A DNA stretch of 64,000 nucleotides from Pseudomonas gingeri (GCF_013386115.1 NZ_JACAOR010000001.1:214639-278638), one strand, 5' to 3'. Shown: positions 28,030 through 39,932, counted from the first letter of the stretch. Translations and numbers: made by a program. Notes: a model not told the origin generated them from the letters alone.

Positions 28030-31000
28030 ATCTCTCGCGGCTGTTTATCCTCCGCCCGGTAGCGACCACCCTGAGCATGCTGGCGATCGTCCTGGCCGGG
28101 GTGATCGCCTACCGCCTGTTACCGGTCTCGGCGCTGCCGCAGGTCGACTACCCGACGATTCGCGTCATGACCCTGTACCCGGGCGCCAGCCCGGATGTGA
28201 TGACCAGTGCGGTGACCGCGCCGCTGGAGCGCCAGTTCGGGCAGATGCCGGGGCTGACGCAGATGGCGTCCACCAGCTCCGGCGGCGCGTCCGTGCTGAC
28301 CCTGCGCTTCAATCTCGACATCAACATGGATGTCGCCGAGCAGCAGGTCCAGGCGGCGATCAATGCCGCGACCAACCTGCTGCCCAAGGACTTGCCGGCA
28401 CCGCCGGTGTACAACAAGGTCAACCCGGCGGACACCCCGGTGCTGACCCTGGCGATCACCTCCAAGACCATGTTGCTGCCCAAGCTCAATGACCTGGTCG
28501 ATACCCGCATGGCGCAGAAGATCGCCCAGATCAGCGGTGTCGGCATGGTCAGCATCGCCGGCGGCCAGCGCCAGGCGGTGCGGATCAAGGTCAATCCCGA
28601 GGCCCTGGCGGCCAACAGCCTGAACCTGTCCGATGTGCGCACCCTGATCGGCGCCTCCAACGTCAACCAGCCCAAGGGCAACTTCGACGGCCCGACCCGG
28701 GTGTCGATGCTCGATGCCAACGACCAGTTGCGTTCGCCCAAGGAATACGCCGAGCTGATCCTCGCCTACAAGAATGGCGCGCCACTGCGCCTGAAGGATG
28801 TGGCGCAGATCGTCGACGGTGCGGAAAACGAACGCCTGGCGGCGTGGGCCAATGAAAACCAGGCAGTGCTGCTGAATATCCAGCGCCAGCCAGGGGCCAA
28901 CGTGATCGAGGTGGTCGACCGCATCAAGGCGCTGCTGCCGAGCATCACCGACAACCTGCCGGCCGGTATCGATGTCACCGTGCTCACCGACCGTACCCAG
29001 ACCATCCGGGCCTCGGTCACCGATGTGCAGCACGAACTGCTGATCGCCATCGCCCTGGTGGTAATGGTGACGTTCCTGTTCCTGCGCCGGGCCAGCGCCA
29101 CCATCATTCCTTCGGTGGCCGTGCCGTTGTCGCTGATCGGGACCTTCGGCGTGATGTACCTGGCGGGCTTCTCGGTCAATAACCTGACCCTGATGGCCCT
29201 GACCATCGCCACCGGTTTCGTGGTCGACGATGCCATCGTCATGCTGGAAAACATCTCGCGCTTCATCGAGGAAGGCGACAGTCCGATGCAGGCGGCGCTC
29301 AAGGGCGCCAGACAGATCGGCTTCACCCTGGTGTCGCTGACGCTGTCGCTGATCGCGGTGCTGATCCCGCTGCTGTTCATGGCCGATGTGGTGGGGCGGC
29401 TGTTCCGCGAATTCGCCATTACCCTGGCGGTGGCGATCCTGATTTCCCTGGTGGTGTCCCTGACCCTGACCCCGATGATGTGCGCGCGCTTGCTCAAGCG
29501 CGAACCCAAGGAAGCGGAGCAGGGGCGGTTCTACCGTGCCAGCGGTGCCTGGATCGACTGGCTGATCGAGTCCTACGGGCGCAAGTTGCAATGGGTACTC
29601 AAGCACCAGCCGCTGACCCTGCTGGTGGCCGTCGGCACCCTGGCGCTGACCGTGTTCCTCTACCTGGCGGTGCCCAAGGGCTTTTTCCCGGTGCAGGACA
29701 CCGGGGTGATCCAGGGCATTTCCGAGGCGCCGCAGTCGGTATCGTTCGCGGCCATGAGCCAGCGCCAGCAGGAACTGGCCAAGGTGATCCTCGCCGATCC
29801 GGCGGTGGAAAGCCTGTCGTCCTATATCGGTGTCGACGGCGACAACGCCACGCTGAACAGCGGACGCCTGCTGATCAACCTCAAGCCCCATCGCGAGCGC
29901 GACCTGAGTGCCACGCAGGTGATCGCCCGCCTGCAGCCTGACCTGGACAAGCTGGTGGGCATCCGCCTGTACATGCAGCCGGTGCAGGACCTGACCATCG
30001 AGGACCGGGTCAGCCGTACCCAGTACCAGTTCAGCATGTCGTCCCCGGATGCCGAGTTGCTGGCCGAATGGAGCGGCAAGCTGGTCGAGGCCCTGGCCCA
30101 GCGTCCCGAGCTGACCGATGTCGCCAGCGACCTGCAGGACAAGGGGCTGCAGGTGTACCTGGTGATCGACCGGGACGCCGCTTCGCGACTCGGGGTATCG
30201 GTCGCCGATATCACCGATGCACTGTATGACGGGTTCGGCCAGCGGCAGATTTCCACCATCTACACCCAGGCAAGCCAGTACCGCGTCGTGCTGCAGGCCC
30301 AGGCCGGGGAAAAGATCGGCCCGGCGGCCCTGGACCAGATCCATGTGAAGACCACCAGTGGCGGCCAGGTACGCCTGTCGAGCCTGGCCCGTGTCGAGGA
30401 ACGCCAGGCACAGTTGGCAATCACCCATATCGGCCAGTTCCCGGCGGTGATGATGTCGTTCAACCTGGCGCCGGGCATCGCCCTGGGCAAGGGGGTCGAG
30501 ATCATCGACCAGGTGAAGCAGGAAATCGGCATGCCGGTGGGCGTGCAGACCCAGTTCCAGGGCGCCGCCGAGGCTTTCCAGGCGTCGCTGTCGAGTACCT
30601 TGCTGCTGATCCTGGCGGCGGTGGTGACCATGTACATCGTGCTCGGGGTGCTCTACGAGAGCTATATCCATCCGGTCACCATCCTCTCGACCTTGCCATC
30701 GGCCGCGGTCGGTGCCTTGCTGGCGCTGATCCTGACAGGCAATGACCTGGGCATGATCGCGATCATCGGGATCATCCTGCTGATCGGCATCGTCAAGAAG
30801 AACGCGATCATGATGATCGACTTCGCCCTCGACGCCGAACGCAACCAGGGCATGCCGCCCGAGCAGGCGATCTACCAGGCGGCGCTGCTGCGCTTCCGGC
30901 CGATCCTGATGACCACCCTGGCAGCGCTGTTCGGCGCCGTGCCGCTGATGCTGGCGACCGGTTCCGGCGCCGAGCTGCGCCAGCCCCTGGGCCTGGTGAT

Positions 31001-31127
31001 GGTCGGCGGCCTGCTGGTCAGCCAGGTACTGACCTTGTTCACCACGCCAGTGATCTACCTGTTCTTCGACCGTCTCGGACGGCGTTGGGGCCGGCACCCC
31101 AGCCGCCTGGAGCAGGCGGACACATGA
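28026..31127 (+). CDS. muxB: RND multidrug efflux permease MuxB (MdtB-like)
   Basis: A 1033-residue inner-membrane proton-drug antiporter of the HAE-1 class. Helix 1 ([39 protein letters not shown]) and the duplicated 12-helix plan with two large periplasmic loops are evident. The proton-relay Asp residues of helix 4 lie in [26 protein letters not shown]. MuxB works with MuxC as a heteromultimer, as MdtB and MdtC do, in the MuxABC-OpmB pump of P. aeruginosa. It overlaps both neighbours by ATGA junctions. Confidence 0.95.
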   Translation: MNLSRLFILRPVATTLSMLAIVLAGVIAYRLLPVSALPQVDYPTIRVMTLYPGASPDVMTSAVTAPLERQFGQMPGLTQMASTSSGGASVLTLRFNLDINMDVAEQQVQAAINAATNLLPKDLPAPPVYNKVNPADTPVLTLAITSKTMLLPKLNDLVDTRMAQKIAQISGVGMVSIAGGQRQAVRIKVNPEALAANSLNLSDVRTLIGASNVNQPKGNFDGPTRVSMLDANDQLRSPKEYAELILAYKNGAPLRLKDVAQIVDGAENERLAAWANENQAVLLNIQRQPGANVIEVVDRIKALLPSITDNLPAGIDVTVLTDRTQTIRASVTDVQHELLIAIALVVMVTFLFLRRASATIIPSVAVPLSLIGTFGVMYLAGFSVNNLTLMALTIATGFVVDDAIVMLENISRFIEEGDSPMQAALKGARQIGFTLVSLTLSLIAVLIPLLFMADVVGRLFREFAITLAVAILISLVVSLTLTPMMCARLLKREPKEAEQGRFYRASGAWIDWLIESYGRKLQWVLKHQPLTLLVAVGTLALTVFLYLAVPKGFFPVQDTGVIQGISEAPQSVSFAAMSQRQQELAKVILADPAVESLSSYIGVDGDNATLNSGRLLINLKPHRERDLSATQVIARLQPDLDKLVGIRLYMQPVQDLTIEDRVSRTQYQFSMSSPDAELLAEWSGKLVEALAQRPELTDVASDLQDKGLQVYLVIDRDAASRLGVSVADITDALYDGFGQRQISTIYTQASQYRVVLQAQAGEKIGPAALDQIHVKTTSGGQVRLSSLARVEERQAQLAITHIGQFPAVMMSFNLAPGIALGKGVEIIDQVKQEIGMPVGVQTQFQGAAEAFQASLSSTLLLILAAVVTMYIVLGVLYESYIHPVTILSTLPSAAVGALLALILTGNDLGMIAIIGIILLIGIVKKNAIMMIDFALDAERNQGMPPEQAIYQAALLRFRPILMTTLAALFGAVPLMLATGSGAELRQPLGLVMVGGLLVSQVLTLFTTPVIYLFFDRLGRRWGRHPSRLEQADT

Positions 31128-34100
31128 ACCTCTCCGGCCCCTTTATCCGCCGGCCGGTAGCGACCATGCTGCTGAGCCTGGCGATTGTCCTGCTCGGTGG
31201 CGTCAGCTTCGGCCTGTTGCCGGTGTCGCCGCTGCCGCAGATGGACTTCCCGGTGATCGTGGTCCAGGCCAGCCTGCCCGGGGCGAGCCCGGAAGTCATG
31301 GCTTCGACCGTCGCCACGCCGCTGGAGCGCTCGTTCGGGGTGATCCCCGGGGTCAACACCATGAGCAGCCGGTCCAGCCAGGGTTCGACCCGGGTGATCC
31401 TGCAGTTCGATCTCGACCGCGATATCAACGGCGCGGCGCGGGAGGTGCAGGCGGCCATCAACGCCTCGCGCAACCTGTTGCCCAGCGGCATGCGCAGCAT
31501 GCCGACCTACAAGAAGGTCAACCCGTCCCAGGCGCCGATCATGGTGCTGTCGCTGACCTCCGATGTGTTGCAGAAGGGCCAGCTCTACGACCTGGCCTCG
31601 ACCATCCTGTCCCAGAGCCTGTCCCAGGTGCCGGGTGTGGGCGAAGTGCAGATCGGCGGCAGCTCGCTGCCGGCGGTGCGCATCGAGCTCGAACCCCAGG
31701 CCCTGAACCAGTACGGCGTGGCCCTGGACGATGTGCGTACCACCATCGCCAACGCCAACGTGCGCCGGCCCAAGGGCTCGCTGGAGGACGACCAGCGCAA
31801 CTGGCAGGTGCAGGCCAACGACCAGTTGGAGAAGGCCAAGGACTACGAACCGCTGATCATCCACTACCAGAACGGCGCGGCACTGCGCCTGGGCGACGTG
31901 GCGAAGATCAACGACAGTGTCGAGGACCGCTACAACAGCGGTTTCTTCAACAATGACGCGGCCGTGCTGCTGGTGATCAACCGCCAGGCGGGGGCCAACA
32001 TCATCCAGACGGTCAACGAGATCAAGGCCCAGTTGCCGGCCCTGCAGGCGGTGTTGCCGGCCAGCGTCAAGCTGAACCTGGCCATGGACCGCTCGCCGGT
32101 GATCAAGGCGACCCTGCATGAAGCCGAGATGACCCTGCTGATCGCCGTGGCCCTGGTGGTACTGGTGGTCTATCTGTTCCTCGGCAACTTCCGCGCCTCG
32201 CTGATCCCGACCCTGGCTGTGCCGGTGTCGCTGGTGGGCACGTTCGCCGTCATGTACCTCTACGGGTTCTCCCTGAACAATCTGTCGCTGATGGCACTGA
32301 TCCTCGCCACCGGGCTGGTGGTGGACGATGCGATCGTGGTGTTGGAGAACATCTCCCGGCATATCGACGAGGGTGTCGCGCCGATGAAGGCGGCGTACCT
32401 GGGGGCCAGGGAAGTCGGTTTCACCCTGCTGTCGATGAACGTGTCGCTGGTGGCGGTGTTCCTGTCGATCCTGTTCATGGGCGGGATCATCGAGAGCCTG
32501 TTCCGCGAGTTTTCCATCACCCTGGCGGCGTCCATCGTGGTGTCGCTGGTGGTTTCCCTGACCCTGACCCCGATGCTCTGTGCCCGCTGGCTCAAGCCCC
32601 ATGCCCAGGGCCGGCAGACCCGCCTGCAGCGCTGGAGCGAGAAGGTCAACGAACGGATGGTCGCCGGCTATGCCGTCAGCCTCGACTGGGTGCTGCGTCA
32701 CCGGCGCCTGACCCTGCTCAGCCTGTTCGTCACCATCGGGGTCAATGTCGCCCTGTACGTGGTGGTGCCGAAAACCTTCATGCCGCAGCAGGACACCGGA
32801 CAACTGATCGGTTTCGTGCGTGGCGACGACGGGCTGTCGTTCGGCATCATGCAGCCGAAGATGGAAATCTTCCGCAAGGCGGTCCTGGCCGATCCGGCGG
32901 TGGAGAGCGTGGCCGGCTTCATCGGCGGCAACAACGGCACCAACAACGCCTTCATGCTGGTGCGGCTCAAGCCGATCAAGGAACGCGATGTCTCGGCGCA
33001 GAAGGTCATCGAGCGCCTGCGCACCGAAATGCCCAAGGTCCCCGGTGCGCGGCTGATGCTGATGGCCGACCAGGACCTGCAGTTCGGCGGTGGTCGTGAA
33101 CAGACCACCTCGCAATATTCCTACATCCTGCAGAGCGACGACCTGGCGGCCTTGCGCGAGTGGTATCCGAAGGTGGTCGCCGCGTTCAAGGCCCTGCCGG
33201 AACTCACCGCCATCGATGCCCGGGAGGGCCGTGGCGCCCAGCAGACCACCCTGGTGGTCGACCGCGACACCGCCAAGCGCCTGGGGGTGGATATGGACAT
33301 GGTCACGGCGGTGCTGAACAACGCCTATAGCCAGCGGCAGATCTCCACCATCTATGACAGCCTGAACCAGTACCAGGTGGTGATGGAGGTCAACCCGAAA
33401 TATGCCCAGGACCCGGAAACCCTGAACCAGGTCAAGGTGATCGGCAGCGACGGGCAGCGCATACCGCTCTCGGCCATCGCCCATTACGAGAACAGCCTGC
33501 AGGACGACCGGGTCGACCATGAAGGCCAGTTCGCTTCGGAAAGCCTGTCGTTCGACATGGCGCCCGGGGTGACGGTGGAGCAGGGCACCGCCGCGATCGA
33601 GCGGGCGGTCGCCAAGGTCGGCCTGCCGGAATCGGTGATCGCCAAGATGGCCGGGACCAGCGACGCCTTCGCCGCGACCCAGAAAAGCCAGCCGTTCATG
33701 ATTCTCGGGGCGCTGGTGGCGGTCTACCTGGTGCTGGGGATTCTCTACGAGAGCTACATCCATCCCCTGACCATTCTCTCGACCTTGCCTTCGGCAGGTG
33801 TCGGCGCCTTGCTCAGCATTTACCTGCTGGGGGGCGAGTTCAGCCTGATTTCCCTGCTCGGGCTCTTCCTGCTGATCGGGGTGGTGAAGAAAAACGCGAT
33901 CCTGATGATCGACCTGGCCCTGCAACTGGAGCGCCATTCCGGCCTGGAACCGCTGGCTTCGATCCGTGCCGCCTGCCTGTTGCGCCTGCGGCCGATCCTG
34001 ATGACCACCCTGGCGGCGATCCTCGGTGCGCTGCCGTTGCTGCTCAGCAGCGCCGAAGGCGCGGAAATGCGCCAGCCGCTGGGCCTGACCATCATCGGCG

Positions 34101-34231
34101 GGTTGATCTTCAGCCAGATCCTGACGCTTTACACCACTCCGGTGGTTTACCTTTATCTCGACCGCCTGCGCCATCGCTTCAACGCCTGGCGCGGCGTACG
34201 TACCGATGGTGCTCTGGAAACTCCGCTATGA
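31124..34231 (+). CDS. muxC: RND multidrug efflux permease MuxC (MdtC-like)
   Basis: A 1035-residue partner permease beginning [26 protein letters not shown] at 31124, inside an ATGA overlap with muxB. The relay motif [26 protein letters not shown] is intact. It is similar in plan to MuxB but clearly diverged, which fits a heteromeric pump. It overlaps opmB by ATGA at 34228. Confidence 0.95.
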   Translation: MNLSGPFIRRPVATMLLSLAIVLLGGVSFGLLPVSPLPQMDFPVIVVQASLPGASPEVMASTVATPLERSFGVIPGVNTMSSRSSQGSTRVILQFDLDRDINGAAREVQAAINASRNLLPSGMRSMPTYKKVNPSQAPIMVLSLTSDVLQKGQLYDLASTILSQSLSQVPGVGEVQIGGSSLPAVRIELEPQALNQYGVALDDVRTTIANANVRRPKGSLEDDQRNWQVQANDQLEKAKDYEPLIIHYQNGAALRLGDVAKINDSVEDRYNSGFFNNDAAVLLVINRQAGANIIQTVNEIKAQLPALQAVLPASVKLNLAMDRSPVIKATLHEAEMTLLIAVALVVLVVYLFLGNFRASLIPTLAVPVSLVGTFAVMYLYGFSLNNLSLMALILATGLVVDDAIVVLENISRHIDEGVAPMKAAYLGAREVGFTLLSMNVSLVAVFLSILFMGGIIESLFREFSITLAASIVVSLVVSLTLTPMLCARWLKPHAQGRQTRLQRWSEKVNERMVAGYAVSLDWVLRHRRLTLLSLFVTIGVNVALYVVVPKTFMPQQDTGQLIGFVRGDDGLSFGIMQPKMEIFRKAVLADPAVESVAGFIGGNNGTNNAFMLVRLKPIKERDVSAQKVIERLRTEMPKVPGARLMLMADQDLQFGGGREQTTSQYSYILQSDDLAALREWYPKVVAAFKALPELTAIDAREGRGAQQTTLVVDRDTAKRLGVDMDMVTAVLNNAYSQRQISTIYDSLNQYQVVMEVNPKYAQDPETLNQVKVIGSDGQRIPLSAIAHYENSLQDDRVDHEGQFASESLSFDMAPGVTVEQGTAAIERAVAKVGLPESVIAKMAGTSDAFAATQKSQPFMILGALVAVYLVLGILYESYIHPLTILSTLPSAGVGALLSIYLLGGEFSLISLLGLFLLIGVVKKNAILMIDLALQLERHSGLEPLASIRAACLLRLRPILMTTLAAILGALPLLLSSAEGAEMRQPLGLTIIGGLIFSQILTLYTTPVVYLYLDRLRHRFNAWRGVRTDGALETPL

Positions 34232-35721
34232 CAGACCGTTCACACTGCAATGCGCCCGTACTGGCTGCCCAACGTCTGGAGACGGCGCGCGGCTCGCGCC
34301 TGCTGAGCCTGGCCTTGTGCGGGCTGCTGCTCAGCGCCTGCGCCGTCGGCCCGGACTACAAACGCCCGGACGCCGAGACCCCGGCGCAGTACAAGGAAGC
34401 CGCCGGCTGGCGCCAGGCCCAGCCCAGCGATTCGCTGGGCCGTGGTGCCTGGTGGGAGTTGTATGGCGACCGCACCCTCAACGAACTGGTGGAGAAGCTC
34501 AACAGCAGCAACCAGACCGTGGCCCAGTCCGAGGCGCAATTTCGTCAGGCCCAGGCCCTGGTGCGCAGTTCGCGCGGGGCGTTCTTTCCGAGTGTCGACC
34601 TGAGCGCCGGCAAGACCCGCTCCAGCCAGGGCACCGGCAGCAGCAACTCGAGCCTGAGCAGTTCGGCGAGCGGGATTCGCGATACCTACAACGCCCAGCT
34701 CGGAGTCAGTTGGGAGGCGGATGTCTGGGGCAAGCTGCGCCGCGGCCTGGAAGCTGACCAGGCCAGCGCCCAGGCGAGTTTCGCCGACCTCGCGGCCATG
34801 CGCTTGAGCCAGCAGTCGGAGCTGGTGCAGAACTACCTGCAATTGCGGGTAATCGATGAGCAGAAACGCTTGCTCGAAGCCACGGTCCAGGCCTACGAGC
34901 GCTCGCTGAAAAACACGGAGAGCCAGTACCGTTTCGGGGTTTCCGGCAAGGCGGCGATCGCCCAGGCGCAGACCCAGCTGAAAAGTACCCAGGGCGACCT
35001 GATCGATCTGATCTGGCAGCGCGCCCAGTTCGAAAATGCGATTGCCGTCCTGACGGGCCAGCCGCCGGCCGAGTTCAAGCTGGCGGCCACCAACGACATA
35101 CCGGGGTTGCCACGGATTCCGTTGAGCCTGCCTTCGCAACTGCTGGAGCGACGCCCCGATATCGCCTCGGCGGAACGCTCGGTGATTGCCGCCAACGCCA
35201 AGATCGGCGTGGCAAAGGCAGCGTACTACCCGGACCTGAGCCTGAGCCTGTCCGGTGGCTACAGCAGCAGTACCTATGCCGACTGGATCAGCCTGCCGAA
35301 CCGTTTCTGGTCGGTGGGGCCGAAACTGGCGATGACCCTGTTCGATGGCGGGCAGCGCTCGGCGGAAGTCGAACGCACCGAGGCGGTGTATGACCAGACC
35401 GTCGCCAAGTATCGCCAGACCGTGCTCGATGGTTTCCGCGAGGTGGAAAACTACCTGGTACAGCTCAAGGTCATGGAGGACGAGGCGGCGGTCCGCCAGC
35501 AGGCTCTGGATGCGGCCCGCGAATCGTTGCGCCTGACCGACAACCAGTACAAGGCCGGGCTGATTGCCTACCTGGATGTGGTCACGGTGCAGACCACCGC
35601 CCTGAGCAACGAGCGCAGCGTACTGAGCCTGTTGCAAAGCCGCCTGATCGCCAGCGTGCAGCTGATTGCCGCGCTGGGTGGTGGCTGGGACGGCAATACC
35701 GATCTGAGCGCCAGCAAATAA
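34228..35721 (+). CDS. opmB: Outer-membrane efflux lipoprotein OpmB
   Basis: A 497-residue TolC-like channel of the NodT/OprM lipoprotein class. The signal peptide ends in the lipobox LLLSAC followed by AVGPDYKRPD, the usual OprM-family start. Two OEP repeats follow with long helices (for example LVQNYLQLRVIDEQKRLLEATVQAYERSL and YDQTVAKYRQTVLDGFREVENYLVQL). It provides the exit duct for MuxABC. It is the last gene of the operon, followed by a 12-bp-arm inverted repeat. Confidence 0.94.
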   Translation: MTDRSHCNAPVLAAQRLETARGSRLLSLALCGLLLSACAVGPDYKRPDAETPAQYKEAAGWRQAQPSDSLGRGAWWELYGDRTLNELVEKLNSSNQTVAQSEAQFRQAQALVRSSRGAFFPSVDLSAGKTRSSQGTGSSNSSLSSSASGIRDTYNAQLGVSWEADVWGKLRRGLEADQASAQASFADLAAMRLSQQSELVQNYLQLRVIDEQKRLLEATVQAYERSLKNTESQYRFGVSGKAAIAQAQTQLKSTQGDLIDLIWQRAQFENAIAVLTGQPPAEFKLAATNDIPGLPRIPLSLPSQLLERRPDIASAERSVIAANAKIGVAKAAYYPDLSLSLSGGYSSSTYADWISLPNRFWSVGPKLAMTLFDGGQRSAEVERTEAVYDQTVAKYRQTVLDGFREVENYLVQLKVMEDEAAVRQQALDAARESLRLTDNQYKAGLIAYLDVVTVQTTALSNERSVLSLLQSRLIASVQLIAALGGGWDGNTDLSASK

Positions 35722-35735
35722 TCCGGATCAGGTGC

Positions 35736-35768
35736 TGATCGTTCCCGGCTCGAGGGCGGGAACGATCA
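35736..35768. terminator. Inverted repeat between opmB and a convergent small gene
   Basis: TGATCGTTCCCG (35736-35747) and CGGGAACGATCA (35757-35768) are perfect 12-bp arms with a 9-base loop. Placed 15 bases after opmB and 19 before the end of the convergent gene, it is likely a bidirectional transcript end. It shares the CGTTCCC/GGGAACG core with the repeats at 10247 and 21172. Confidence 0.65.
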
Positions 35769-35786
35769 CCCTGAACGACGGGTTGC

Positions 35787-36050
35787 TCAGGCGGACATGG
35801 TCCACGGCTGCAGGTCGTAGCCTTTTTCGCTCAGTTCGGCACGGGCCTGCTCCAGCAGGGATTTCAGCTGCGCCGGGTCCGAATAGTCGCTGCAGGAGAT
35901 CTGCTGGCGACCGATGCTGTTGTTGGTGCGATCGATCACCGTCAGGCTCAGGTCGCCTTTGTCTTGTGCCGTCCAGGCCACGCACTGGAAAGGTTTGAAT
36001 GCGTTGCCGGCCATCAGGAGTGCTTCGTTGAAACGGAGCGGGGCGTTCAT
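35787..36050 (-). CDS. Small conserved hypothetical protein
   Basis: An 87-residue soluble protein: MNAPLRFNEALLMAGNAFKPFQCVAWTAQDKGDLSLTVIDRT, ending SEKGYDLQPWTMSA. There is one hydrophobic patch, no signal peptide and two Cys. I recognise no domain. The ATG at 36050 is taken because upstream in-frame codons look non-coding. It is convergent with opmB and divergent from the sigma-54 activator across an AT-rich 335-bp gap. Confidence 0.7.
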   Translation of the reverse strand: MNAPLRFNEALLMAGNAFKPFQCVAWTAQDKGDLSLTVIDRTNNSIGRQQISCSDYSDPAQLKSLLEQARAELSEKGYDLQPWTMSA

Positions 36051-36385
36051 GGGGTCTTCTCTCAAGGTTGCCCGATAATGATGTTGTAAGCCGTCGGTTG
36101 GGCGCACCGTCGCGGCTGGTTACTTGTACTGATGTCCGCTGAGGGGCATCAGGTCACACAAGAAATAAAGTTTTTTTCATTTTTGTTCATATAATTCGAT
36201 AACGCTCTATTGCGCGGCCGGGGATACAAAACCGCTGTCCCGGTTATGTACGCCATGGGCAGTTGGTTATCGACCTTATAATCAAACGGTACAAGTCTGC
36301 GTCAAGTTCTTGCTAGTGTTACAGCCAGGTTTGCCAAATTACTGTTTCTAATAAAATTTTATAATTCCGGCGCCAGGGAACAGTC
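36051..36385. other. AT-rich regulatory gap before the sigma-54 activator gene
   Basis: This 335-bp region holds no gene. It is markedly AT-rich from about 36165 to 36365 compared with its neighbours, as expected of a promoter and protein-binding region. A short dyad CTGATG...CATCAG lies near 36130-36153. No confident promoter match was found. Confidence 0.6.
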
Positions 36386-37711
36386 ATGCAAGAAGCCGCA
36401 CCGCTCAGACGTCTCCTTGTCGTCGATCCCTGTGACGACTGTCACCAGTTGCTTCCCGGCTTGCGCAGCGTCGGTTGGGACGTCGACAGCTGCAATCTCG
36501 AGGCTGCCGCCGATCGTTCCTGCGATGTCGGCCTGTTGCGCCTGCAACCGTTTCACCTGGAGCGCCCCGAGGCGGTCAAGGAGCTGATCAGTCGCAGCGG
36601 CACCGAATGGATCGCGGTACTCAGCCAGGAAGTGCTGCGTTTGCAGAATGTCGGTGACTTTGTCTGCGAGTGGTTCTTCGACTTTCATACTTTGCCCTTC
36701 GATGTTTCCCGCGTACAGGTGACATTGGGTCGCGCCTTCGGCATGGCGCGCCTGCGTGGACAAGGCTCCATTCATGTCGACCAGCCGGAACACGAATTGC
36801 TGGGTGACAGCCGTTCGATCCGCGAACTGCGAAAGTTGCTCGGCAAACTGGCGCCGACCGAGTCGCCAGTATTGATCCGCGGCGAAAGCGGCACCGGCAA
36901 GGAACTGGTCGCCCGCACCTTGCACCGCCAGTCCCAGCGCCATGCCAAGCCCTTCGTGGCGATCAATTGCGGGGCGATTCCCGAGCATCTGATCCAGTCC
37001 GAGCTGTTCGGGCATGAGAAGGGCGCGTTTACCGGCGCGCACCAGCGCAAGGTCGGGCGGATCGAGCAGGCCCATGGCGGCACCCTGTTTCTTGATGAGA
37101 TCGGCGACCTGCCGCTGGAGTTGCAGGCCAATCTGCTGCGTTTCCTCCAGGAGAAACATATCGAGCGGGTCGGTGGCAGCCAGGTGATCCCGGTGGATGT
37201 GCGGGTTTTGGCGGCCACCCACGTCGACCTCGAGGCAGCGATCTGCACCGGGCGTTTTCGCGAAGACCTCTATTATCGACTGAACGTGCTGCAGGTGGTC
37301 ACGGCACCGTTGCGTGACCGGCACGGCGACGTGGGGATGCTGGCCAACCATTTTTCCCATTTCTACAGCCAGGAAACCGGACGGCGCCCACGCAGTTTCA
37401 GCGAGGAAGCCCTGGTTGCCATGGGCAGTCACGGCTGGCCGGGCAATGTCCGCGAACTGGCCAACCGGGTCCGGCGCGGGCTGGTACTGGCCGAAGGGCG
37501 GCAGATCGAGGCCCGTGATCTCGGGCTGGTCAGCGAGCCTTGCGCGAACGCACCGATGGGGACCCTGGAGGATTATGTCTATCAGGCCGAGCGCCAGGCC
37601 CTGTGCGATGTGCTCAATCGCCACAGCGACAATATGAGCGTGGCCGCGCGTGTGCTGGGGGTTTCCCGGCCGACTTTCTACCGTTTGCTGCACAAGCACC
37701 AGATCCGCTAG
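36386..37711 (+). CDS. Sigma-54-dependent Fis-family activator, VpsR-like N-terminus
   Basis: A 441-residue enhancer-binding protein. Residues 1-125 form a degenerate receiver-like (VpsR-type) domain: LLVVDPCDDCHQLLPGLRSVGWDVD. The AAA+ domain (about 135-370) has Walker A GESGTGKE, the sigma-54 contact loop GAFTGA, and Walker B GGTLFLDEIGDL. The Fis-type HTH at the C-terminus is MSVAARVLGVSRPTFYRLLHKH. The intact GAFTGA predicts true sigma-54 activation. It is convergent with the fap amyloid operon, and a sigma-54-like promoter lies before fapA, so control of amyloid genes is a reasonable inference. Confidence 0.9.
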   Translation: MQEAAPLRRLLVVDPCDDCHQLLPGLRSVGWDVDSCNLEAAADRSCDVGLLRLQPFHLERPEAVKELISRSGTEWIAVLSQEVLRLQNVGDFVCEWFFDFHTLPFDVSRVQVTLGRAFGMARLRGQGSIHVDQPEHELLGDSRSIRELRKLLGKLAPTESPVLIRGESGTGKELVARTLHRQSQRHAKPFVAINCGAIPEHLIQSELFGHEKGAFTGAHQRKVGRIEQAHGGTLFLDEIGDLPLELQANLLRFLQEKHIERVGGSQVIPVDVRVLAATHVDLEAAICTGRFREDLYYRLNVLQVVTAPLRDRHGDVGMLANHFSHFYSQETGRRPRSFSEEALVAMGSHGWPGNVRELANRVRRGLVLAEGRQIEARDLGLVSEPCANAPMGTLEDYVYQAERQALCDVLNRHSDNMSVAARVLGVSRPTFYRLLHKHQIR

Positions 37712-37746
37712 GACTCCGGGCGCTTCCGGGGCAAGTCGCTCCCACA

Positions 37747-37778
37747 GGCCCGCAGCGCTTGCACGCTGCGGGCCTTTT
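37747..37778. terminator. Bidirectional terminator between activator and fapF
   Basis: GGCCCGCAGCG, loop CTTGCA, CGCTGCGGGCC, then TTTT: an 11-bp perfect stem between convergent genes. Confidence 0.88.
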
Positions 37779-37792
37779 CCATGGACAGGGGG

Positions 37793-39091
37793 TCAGAAGT
37801 AGTAGGGGAATTTCAGGCTGAAGGAGAAGTCCGGGGCATCGGGCGTCATCCCCAGGGACAGTTGCGGCACGATGGTCAGGTTCGGTGTGGCGGCGATGGT
37901 CATGCCGACGTTGAAGTAACCGGCGTTGGCGTCGCTGCCGACAACACTCTGCCAATCCTGGCCATCAGGCTTGAGCCGGCTCTTGCGCTGGACCAGGTCC
38001 GAAACGGAGAACGACATACTCATCTTTTCGTTCAGCGCAAAGGCCACGCCGGCGCCGATCTGGAAGCTGTCGCCGATACTGACCTTGCCCGGCTGCGTGG
38101 CCCCTTGCTGGGCGCTGATATCGCTGAAGGAATCCTCGAAGTTGTGGGTATAGGCCAGGGTCCCGAACAGCACGGCCGGATCGAACGTCTTGACCAGCGA
38201 AAGCCCCGTGGTGAGGGCCCACACACCGTTACCGGTCGGCAGGTCTTCAGGCACGAACAGACTGCTGCTTTTGGGGGACTGGACAAACTTGATACCGAAG
38301 GGGTCCTTGCCGGTAGGTGCCTTGAGCCTGACGCTGACCACCGCATCCGGCAGGCTTTCGGTTTCATCGAGGAACTTGTAGGCCACCCCGACGTTGACAT
38401 CGCCCAGGATCGGATCGCGGGTGACGGTGTCTTCCACGGTCGACGCCGCGCTGCCACCGTTGCCACCCCCGGATTGATAAGTGGATTCGCGATAGATGAC
38501 GGGTGCGTTAATGTCGAACTGCCAACGGTTTTCATAGTTGTAGCGCGCGGTCAGATCGAGGGTCCAGGTGTCGGCCTTGATCCGGTCGAGGTTGATGGTG
38601 CCGAGAAAGATCGAGTCCAGGGCGAGGAAGCCGTTAAGCGTCAGTTGCCTGGTGTCATAGCGCGAGTAAGTGATACCCGTCTCGAAACTGAACTTGCCAT
38701 TGCCGAAGAAACCGCTGGCTTCGTTGTACAGGTCGGAGACACTCTGGGCCGGTGCCGAATCTTCCTTGAGCGACTGACCATACGACGCCCCGGAGGTGCC
38801 TGCCGCCGCCCCGGAAGCATTTGCGCTGGCCCCCGCCACCGCCTGACCCTTTCTCAAGTCCGCCGGGGACTTGACCAGGCGCTTGGGTTGCGGTGCCGGC
38901 GGTTGGTCTTCAACCTGTCGAACACGCTGCTCCAGCACCGAGAGGGCCTGTTGCTGTTGAACGTAACGTTGTTTCAGCTCCAGAAGTTCTTGTTTTAAGG
39001 CCTCTACTTCGGCATCGGGCGCTGCTTGCAACATCGCTGCCGGAAATAAGGTGCCCACACATATTGCTGCGCGCAGAGAAAACGATCGCAT
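37793..39091 (-). CDS. fapF: Amyloid export outer-membrane pore FapF
   Basis: A 432-residue outer-membrane protein with a signal peptide (cleavage after MLQA). A periplasmic coiled coil follows ([34 protein letters not shown]), then a Gly/Ala/Ser linker and a ~300-residue beta-barrel ending in KFPYYF with a terminal Phe. FapF is known to form a trimeric pore for secretion of Fap amyloid subunits. It is the last gene of fapABCDEF. Confidence 0.95.
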   Translation of the reverse strand: MRSFSLRAAICVGTLFPAAMLQAAPDAEVEALKQELLELKQRYVQQQQALSVLEQRVRQVEDQPPAPQPKRLVKSPADLRKGQAVAGASANASGAAAGTSGASYGQSLKEDSAPAQSVSDLYNEASGFFGNGKFSFETGITYSRYDTRQLTLNGFLALDSIFLGTINLDRIKADTWTLDLTARYNYENRWQFDINAPVIYRESTYQSGGGNGGSAASTVEDTVTRDPILGDVNVGVAYKFLDETESLPDAVVSVRLKAPTGKDPFGIKFVQSPKSSSLFVPEDLPTGNGVWALTTGLSLVKTFDPAVLFGTLAYTHNFEDSFSDISAQQGATQPGKVSIGDSFQIGAGVAFALNEKMSMSFSVSDLVQRKSRLKPDGQDWQSVVGSDANAGYFNVGMTIAATPNLTIVPQLSLGMTPDAPDFSFSLKFPYYF

Positions 39092-39140
39092 GAAATAAGC
39101 CGTCCCTTACTAACTTCCAATGGTCGAGGGTGAGCGTAGT

Positions 39141-39890
39141 TCAGAATCCCATATTGCGTAGTCCTTTAAGCTGAGTCAGGTTGCAGTCAAGTGCACCTAC
39201 GGTCGCCAGGTTGTTTTGCAGCACCACGTTGAGCTGGGTCATGCTGTTGACCAGGTTGCCGCCACCCAACAGCGCGGTGGATTGCAGCACGCCGCCCTGG
39301 GCGATCTGCTGCAATGAGTTGCCCTGGTTGTTGCTGGCCGCGATGGCCATCTGAATGCCGCCGGAGACGGCGGAAACCGTGACATTGCCGGCGGCACTGG
39401 AGCCGCTGATGCTGCCGCCGCTGTTGAGGATCTGTCCGACCTGCTGGCCATTGACAGGGGCCTGGTTGGCTTCGCTGACGTTGATCGCGACGTTGTTGTA
39501 GGCGCTGTTGCCATCGCCGGCAGCCCTGACCACCTGGGTTACCCCGGCGGAGGTACTGAAGCCCGCGCCACCGGTCACCGTGCCCGAGCCTGGGGCGGAA
39601 GTGGAACCGTTGCCCTGGGTACTGTAGGTGGATACATAGAACTGCGGCTTGATGGTCGATTGCTGGATTTGCAGTGAAGTGGTTGCGCCGATGACATCGC
39701 CGCTGGCGTTCTTCCAACTGCTTTCCATCACGATACCGAAGCTGATGATGCGTCCGGGCATGACATAACGGCCACGCAGTTCGGACAGTTCCTGATCTTT
39801 TATTTCGACAGGCTTGAAGGGTAACGCCGCGTGCGCGGGCAAACAGGCGACTGCCAGACAACTCACTACCAGCCATTGTGGAGTTTTCAT
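39141..39890 (-). CDS. fapE: Fap amyloid accessory subunit FapE
   Basis: A 249-residue secreted protein with a signal peptide (cleavage after PAHA). The start of the mature protein (PFKPVEIKDQELSELRGRYVMPGRIISFGIVMESSWKNASG) is typical of FapE. The middle is Ser/Gly/Asn/Gln-rich and low in charge, and a cysteine lies near the C-terminus (GALDCNLTQLKGLRNMGF). FapE is reported as a minor, extracellular component of the fibrils. It is 49 bp upstream of fapF. Confidence 0.93.
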   Translation of the reverse strand: MKTPQWLVVSCLAVACLPAHAALPFKPVEIKDQELSELRGRYVMPGRIISFGIVMESSWKNASGDVIGATTSLQIQQSTIKPQFYVSTYSTQGNGSTSAPGSGTVTGGAGFSTSAGVTQVVRAAGDGNSAYNNVAINVSEANQAPVNGQQVGQILNSGGSISGSSAAGNVTVSAVSGGIQMAIAASNNQGNSLQQIAQGGVLQSTALLGGGNLVNSMTQLNVVLQNNLATVGALDCNLTQLKGLRNMGF

Positions 39891-39932
39891 CTGTTGCTCC
39901 CGGAGCTTCCTGCTCCTTATCGTTATTGCACC

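Noticed and set aside
28119..34174. Two antisense open frames of about 1000 codons opposite muxB and muxC
   Set aside because: They lie on the minus strand exactly under the RND genes, are rich in Gln, His, Arg and Asp as expected of GC-rich shadow frames, and match no family.
36386..37711. Naming the sigma-54 activator as FleQ or a known Fap regulator
   Set aside because: The N-terminus is VpsR-like and no flagellar context exists; a specific symbol is not justified by the sequence.
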